Source: a virus. Taken from it: a DNA stretch of 39,183 nt. The notes beneath the pieces were generated by a model. That model ran no database searches, was not told the DNA's origin, and saw only the letters and a program-made list of their open reading frames with translations. The translations under genes were made by a program, and so were the position numbers. Numbering within the stretch: position 1 is the first letter of the stretch; each line of letters opens with the position of its first letter. The stretch is taken from IMG/VR virus record IMGVR_UViG_3300042922_000468, positions 1-39,183 of that record; one strand, given 5' to 3'. This document shows positions 37,319 to 39,183 of this stretch, one piece after another.

Positions 37319-37645
37319 TTAACACCTCATTACTCTTGTTTTTCTATCGCAACTTTGTATTACCTTAATCCCTATTCCTTTAACATCTTTCTTTGATTCA
37401 ACATCATCTATTTTTATAGCTCCAATACCATCAAATTCTGTTACATCATCTTGGAATTGTTCAGCTATATATTTAGCTAGTTCTGGTAGATTTTCTTTAC
37501 CTTCAATGTTTAAGTTAGCTTGTATTTTGTTAAGATTTTTTAATGTGGTTGGGTTTATATCGAATGTAATCTCGATAAGATCTTGCCTTGTTACTTTGCA
37601 GCTGAAAGTTACTTTTTCTTGTTTTAACTCAGTTATTTCACACAT
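37319..37645 (-). CDS. Early protein, 108 aa, function unknown
   Basis: Begins MCEITELKQEKVTFSCKVTR, with beta strands and then helices (LPELAKYIAEQFQDDVTEFD). ATG 37645 overlaps the 31-residue frame and follows AAGGTGAGG. Confidence 0.65.
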   Translation of the reverse strand: MCEITELKQEKVTFSCKVTRQDLIEITFDINPTTLKNLNKIQANLNIEGKENLPELAKYIAEQFQDDVTEFDGIGAIKIDDVESKKDVKGIGIKVIQSCDRKTRVMRC

Positions 37646-37728
37646 TTATCCTCACCTTCTATAATTGATTCTAAATAAGCTTTTAACCCTTTTATTTTCC
37701 CTTTGTAGCTGTATACTCCTACTTTCAT
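37633..37728 (-). CDS. Very small early protein, 31 aa
   Basis: MKVGVYSYKGKIKGLKAYLE starts after a strong GGAGGAGG within the end of the previous gene. It ends inside the start of the 108-residue gene, so it may serve mainly to couple translation. Confidence 0.5.
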   Translation of the reverse strand: MKVGVYSYKGKIKGLKAYLESIIEGEDKCVK

Positions 37729-37731
37729 GGT

Positions 37732-38151
37732 TTAATCCTCCTCCACGTACCATTTACCATTTAATAAAATGTCTCTTAATGGTTCTGCATCTGCATATTC
37801 TGAAACGTTGTAAATTAAATTATCAATATCGAAAAATTTTCCATTTATTAAATCATTAAAAAACCTTTTATCGCTTGAACTTGGCTCTAACTTTGTTATA
37901 AATTCATGTTCAACCCTAACTGCTTTTGTAGATTTTACAGCTTCAATAAAAGATACTGGCTCTTGTACTAATGTCCATGCATCCTCTAAATTAATGTTTC
38001 CAGACCACTCTATTTCTTTTCCTGTATTACTATAAGCTTTTAATAATCCATACTTATTACTGGATAATCTGTAATTATCAACCGTTTTAAATATTAAATT
38101 ATTAGTCTCAGTAAGCATTTTAACAACTTCCCATGTTTTATATTTCTTCAT
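37732..38151 (-). CDS. Early protein, 139 aa, second of two related proteins
   Basis: Starts MKKYKTWEVVKMLTETNNLI and ends DILLNGKWYVEED. The two ends match the protein at 36212-36649 (EVVKxL and GxWYxEE) while the middle is different. A pair of diverged copies six genes apart suggests either binding partners or counter-defence variants. No known family. Confidence 0.7.
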   Translation of the reverse strand: MKKYKTWEVVKMLTETNNLIFKTVDNYRLSSNKYGLLKAYSNTGKEIEWSGNINLEDAWTLVQEPVSFIEAVKSTKAVRVEHEFITKLEPSSSDKRFFNDLINGKFFDIDNLIYNVSEYADAEPLRDILLNGKWYVEED

Positions 38152-38281
38152 AATCTTTCTCCTTTATCTTTCTATATATTTCTAACTTTTCATTTAATAT
38201 TTCTTCTCTACGTTCATCTTTACTTGTTACAAGTTCTATACTTAGTTTTTCATTTATTTTCATAAGTTCTTCTTTAGTCAT
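38138..38281 (-). CDS. Small coiled-coil protein, 47 aa
   Basis: MTKEELMKINEKLSIELVTS continues as one long charged helix (KDERREEILNEKLEIYRKIK). ATG 38281 follows AAGGAG at good spacing. It overlaps the start of the 139-residue gene by 14 bp. Confidence 0.6.
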   Translation of the reverse strand: MTKEELMKINEKLSIELVTSKDERREEILNEKLEIYRKIKEKDYEEI

Positions 38282-38293
38282 GTTCTCAGCTCC

Positions 38294-38539
38294 TTACTTT
38301 AAATATCTTTCAAAAAAGTCTGTTGCTGTTTTTAAACTTACATTTCCACCTTTCATAATTTGAACTAATATGAATGCATATAAACCTAGGTAAATTCCTA
38401 TAAGAACTACATGAAATAGTGTCAAAGGCTTATGTTCCTTAACTTCGGACTTTGATTCTAGTTCTCTTATAGCTCGTCTTTTTGCACTTTGAATTTGGTC
38501 TTCTGCTATATACATACTTCTTTCTATTTCATCATTCAT
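38294..38539 (-). CDS. Single-pass membrane protein, 81 aa
   Basis: A charged N-terminal region (MNDEIERSMYIAEDQIQSAK) leads to a membrane segment (TLFHVVLIGIYLGLYAFILV) and a short tail. It overlaps the gene before it by 8 bp. Unknown function; early membrane proteins are often involved in exclusion or takeover. Confidence 0.65.
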   Translation of the reverse strand: MNDEIERSMYIAEDQIQSAKRRAIRELESKSEVKEHKPLTLFHVVLIGIYLGLYAFILVQIMKGGNVSLKTATDFFERYLK

Positions 38540-38741
38540 TTAACTTCCCTTCTTTTAAATTGCTTATTAACCATTTATCAAACTCTACATGATCTTTTGC
38601 AATTAGATGATAGTAGTTTTTATTATTCAACTTACACCACTCGTCCCATTTATCACCTATCCAAATAATGAACCTATAAGCTTTGAAATCTTCTAACTTT
38701 TGGTTTGTTGCTTCTAAATAAATTTTTACTCTAATGTTCAT
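38532..38741 (-). CDS. Early protein, 69 aa, function unknown
   Basis: MNIRVKIYLEATNQKLEDFK is followed by an aromatic stretch (FIIWIGDKWDEWCKLNNKNY). Compact alpha/beta protein lying directly after the antirepressor. Confidence 0.65.
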   Translation of the reverse strand: MNIRVKIYLEATNQKLEDFKAYRFIIWIGDKWDEWCKLNNKNYYHLIAKDHVEFDKWLISNLKEGKLNE

Positions 38742-38752
38742 TTATCCCTCCA

Positions 38753-39183
38753 TCACATTCTTACTTGGCTATTAGAACCCATAATCATAAGTTCAAGTTC
38801 TCTACTAGGTTTCCAACAATCTATTACCTCTATAGCCCAATCGTAGTCTTTTATAGGTGTATCTTTGTATGAAGCTACATTTAATACTCTTTTAAAATCT
38901 CTCCAACATTGACTAAAAGCTTTTTTACTTAATTCCATATATGCAGGAGCTTCTTTTCCTCCTAATACTGTCATAACTTTTTCTGTTACTAGGTCACTTA
39001 ATACTTTTTGTTTTCCTGTTTCAATTGTCATTTGATCTTCTATTTTAGATATCCTACTTGAAACGCCTTCAATCTTTTTATCCTGTTCTTCTAGTACTTT
39101 AAGTTGTAGTTTTAGTTGATCCATTGGTGAAAGTTGTTTTTGTATGTTCTTTTCCATTTCTTCAAATCTAGTAACATATTCTG
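38753..39183 (-). CDS. Rha/ORF6C-type antirepressor, C-terminal part
   Basis: Continues the gene that starts at 404 once the ends are joined. This part holds a coiled coil (KLQLKVLEEQDKKIEGVSSR) and the ORF6C domain (LVTEKVMTVLGGKEAPAYME, KKAFSQCWRDFKRVLNVASY), ending at SNSQVRM-like residues before the stop. ORF6C occurs at the C-terminus of many phage antirepressors and KilA-N/ORF6N proteins. An internal ATG at 39157 is not the true start. Confidence 0.85.
   Translation of the reverse strand, partial: EYVTRFEEMEKNIQKQLSPMDQLKLQLKVLEEQDKKIEGVSSRISKIEDQMTIETGKQKVLSDLVTEKVMTVLGGKEAPAYMELSKKAFSQCWRDFKRVLNVASYKDTPIKDYDWAIEVIDCWKPSRELELMIMGSNSQVRM
39057..39183. repeat. Second copy of the terminal direct repeat
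   Basis: Exact copy of bases 1-127; see that entry. Joining the copies restores a 235-residue antirepressor gene running from 404 across the junction to 38753. Confidence 0.95.

Overview
The window is the complete genome of a temperate bacteriophage of a low-GC Firmicute, most likely a Clostridium-group host. Bases 1-127 recur exactly at 39057-39183, so the sequence is a circular or circularly permuted molecule of 39,056 bp opened inside an antirepressor gene. Very A/T-rich DNA, strong AGGAGG ribosome sites, sporulation-related genes and a clostridial-type lysis module point to the host group. There are no host genes and no genes for a long tail (no tail tube, sheath or tape measure). The virion genes are an N4-gp56-type capsid protein, a portal, a beta-propeller tail component, a BppU/pectate-lyase-like tailspike and a very large ejection-type protein. 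This predicts a short-tailed (podovirus-like) virion, which is unusual for a temperate phage of this host group.

Layout. The lysogeny module reads rightward (1448-3910): a CI-like repressor, a small Cys-rich HTH protein and a large serine integrase, followed by a 58-bp imperfect palindrome that is a good attP candidate. Three palindromic operators lie between the repressor and the divergent early promoter. Everything else reads leftward. Early transcription starts near 1275, passes a terminator with an odd repeat, then a second HTH gene and a Rha/ORF6C antirepressor, crosses the joined ends and continues from 39183 down to about 24770. This early region is packed with small, overlapping, translationally coupled genes. 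Recognisable ones are Spo0E-like and SpoIIID-like sporulation regulators, Gp157, a Rad52-type annealing protein, an initiator-type HTH protein with iteron-like repeats inside its gene, a DnaB helicase, YopX, MazG-like, HNH and Holliday-junction-resolvase-like proteins, and a late regulator with a sigma-region-4-like end.

The late region begins at a promoter near 24700, preceded by three 11-bp direct repeats. Its leader of about 700 nt contains several structured elements resembling incomplete tRNAs, and ends at a hairpin terminator. Packaging genes follow (TerS, TerL, portal, scaffold, capsid), then tail, ejection, lysis (HhH membrane protein, BhlA-like protein, Hol44-like holin, amidase) and finally a separately promoted two-gene membrane/lipoprotein cassette bounded by terminators. 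Several intrinsic terminators lie inside the late operon, which implies read-through or antitermination.

The most unusual content is the set of tRNA-like elements in the late leader. One keeps the acceptor, D and T arms but has almost no anticodon arm. One is an acceptor stem plus T arm only. One is a 138-nt composite with two T arms. Other points to follow up are an apparent small RNA on the opposite strand inside the late operon, a ribosome-site-sequestering RNA switch, the attP palindrome, and the pairing of two sporulation-control homologues with a temperate short-tailed phage.
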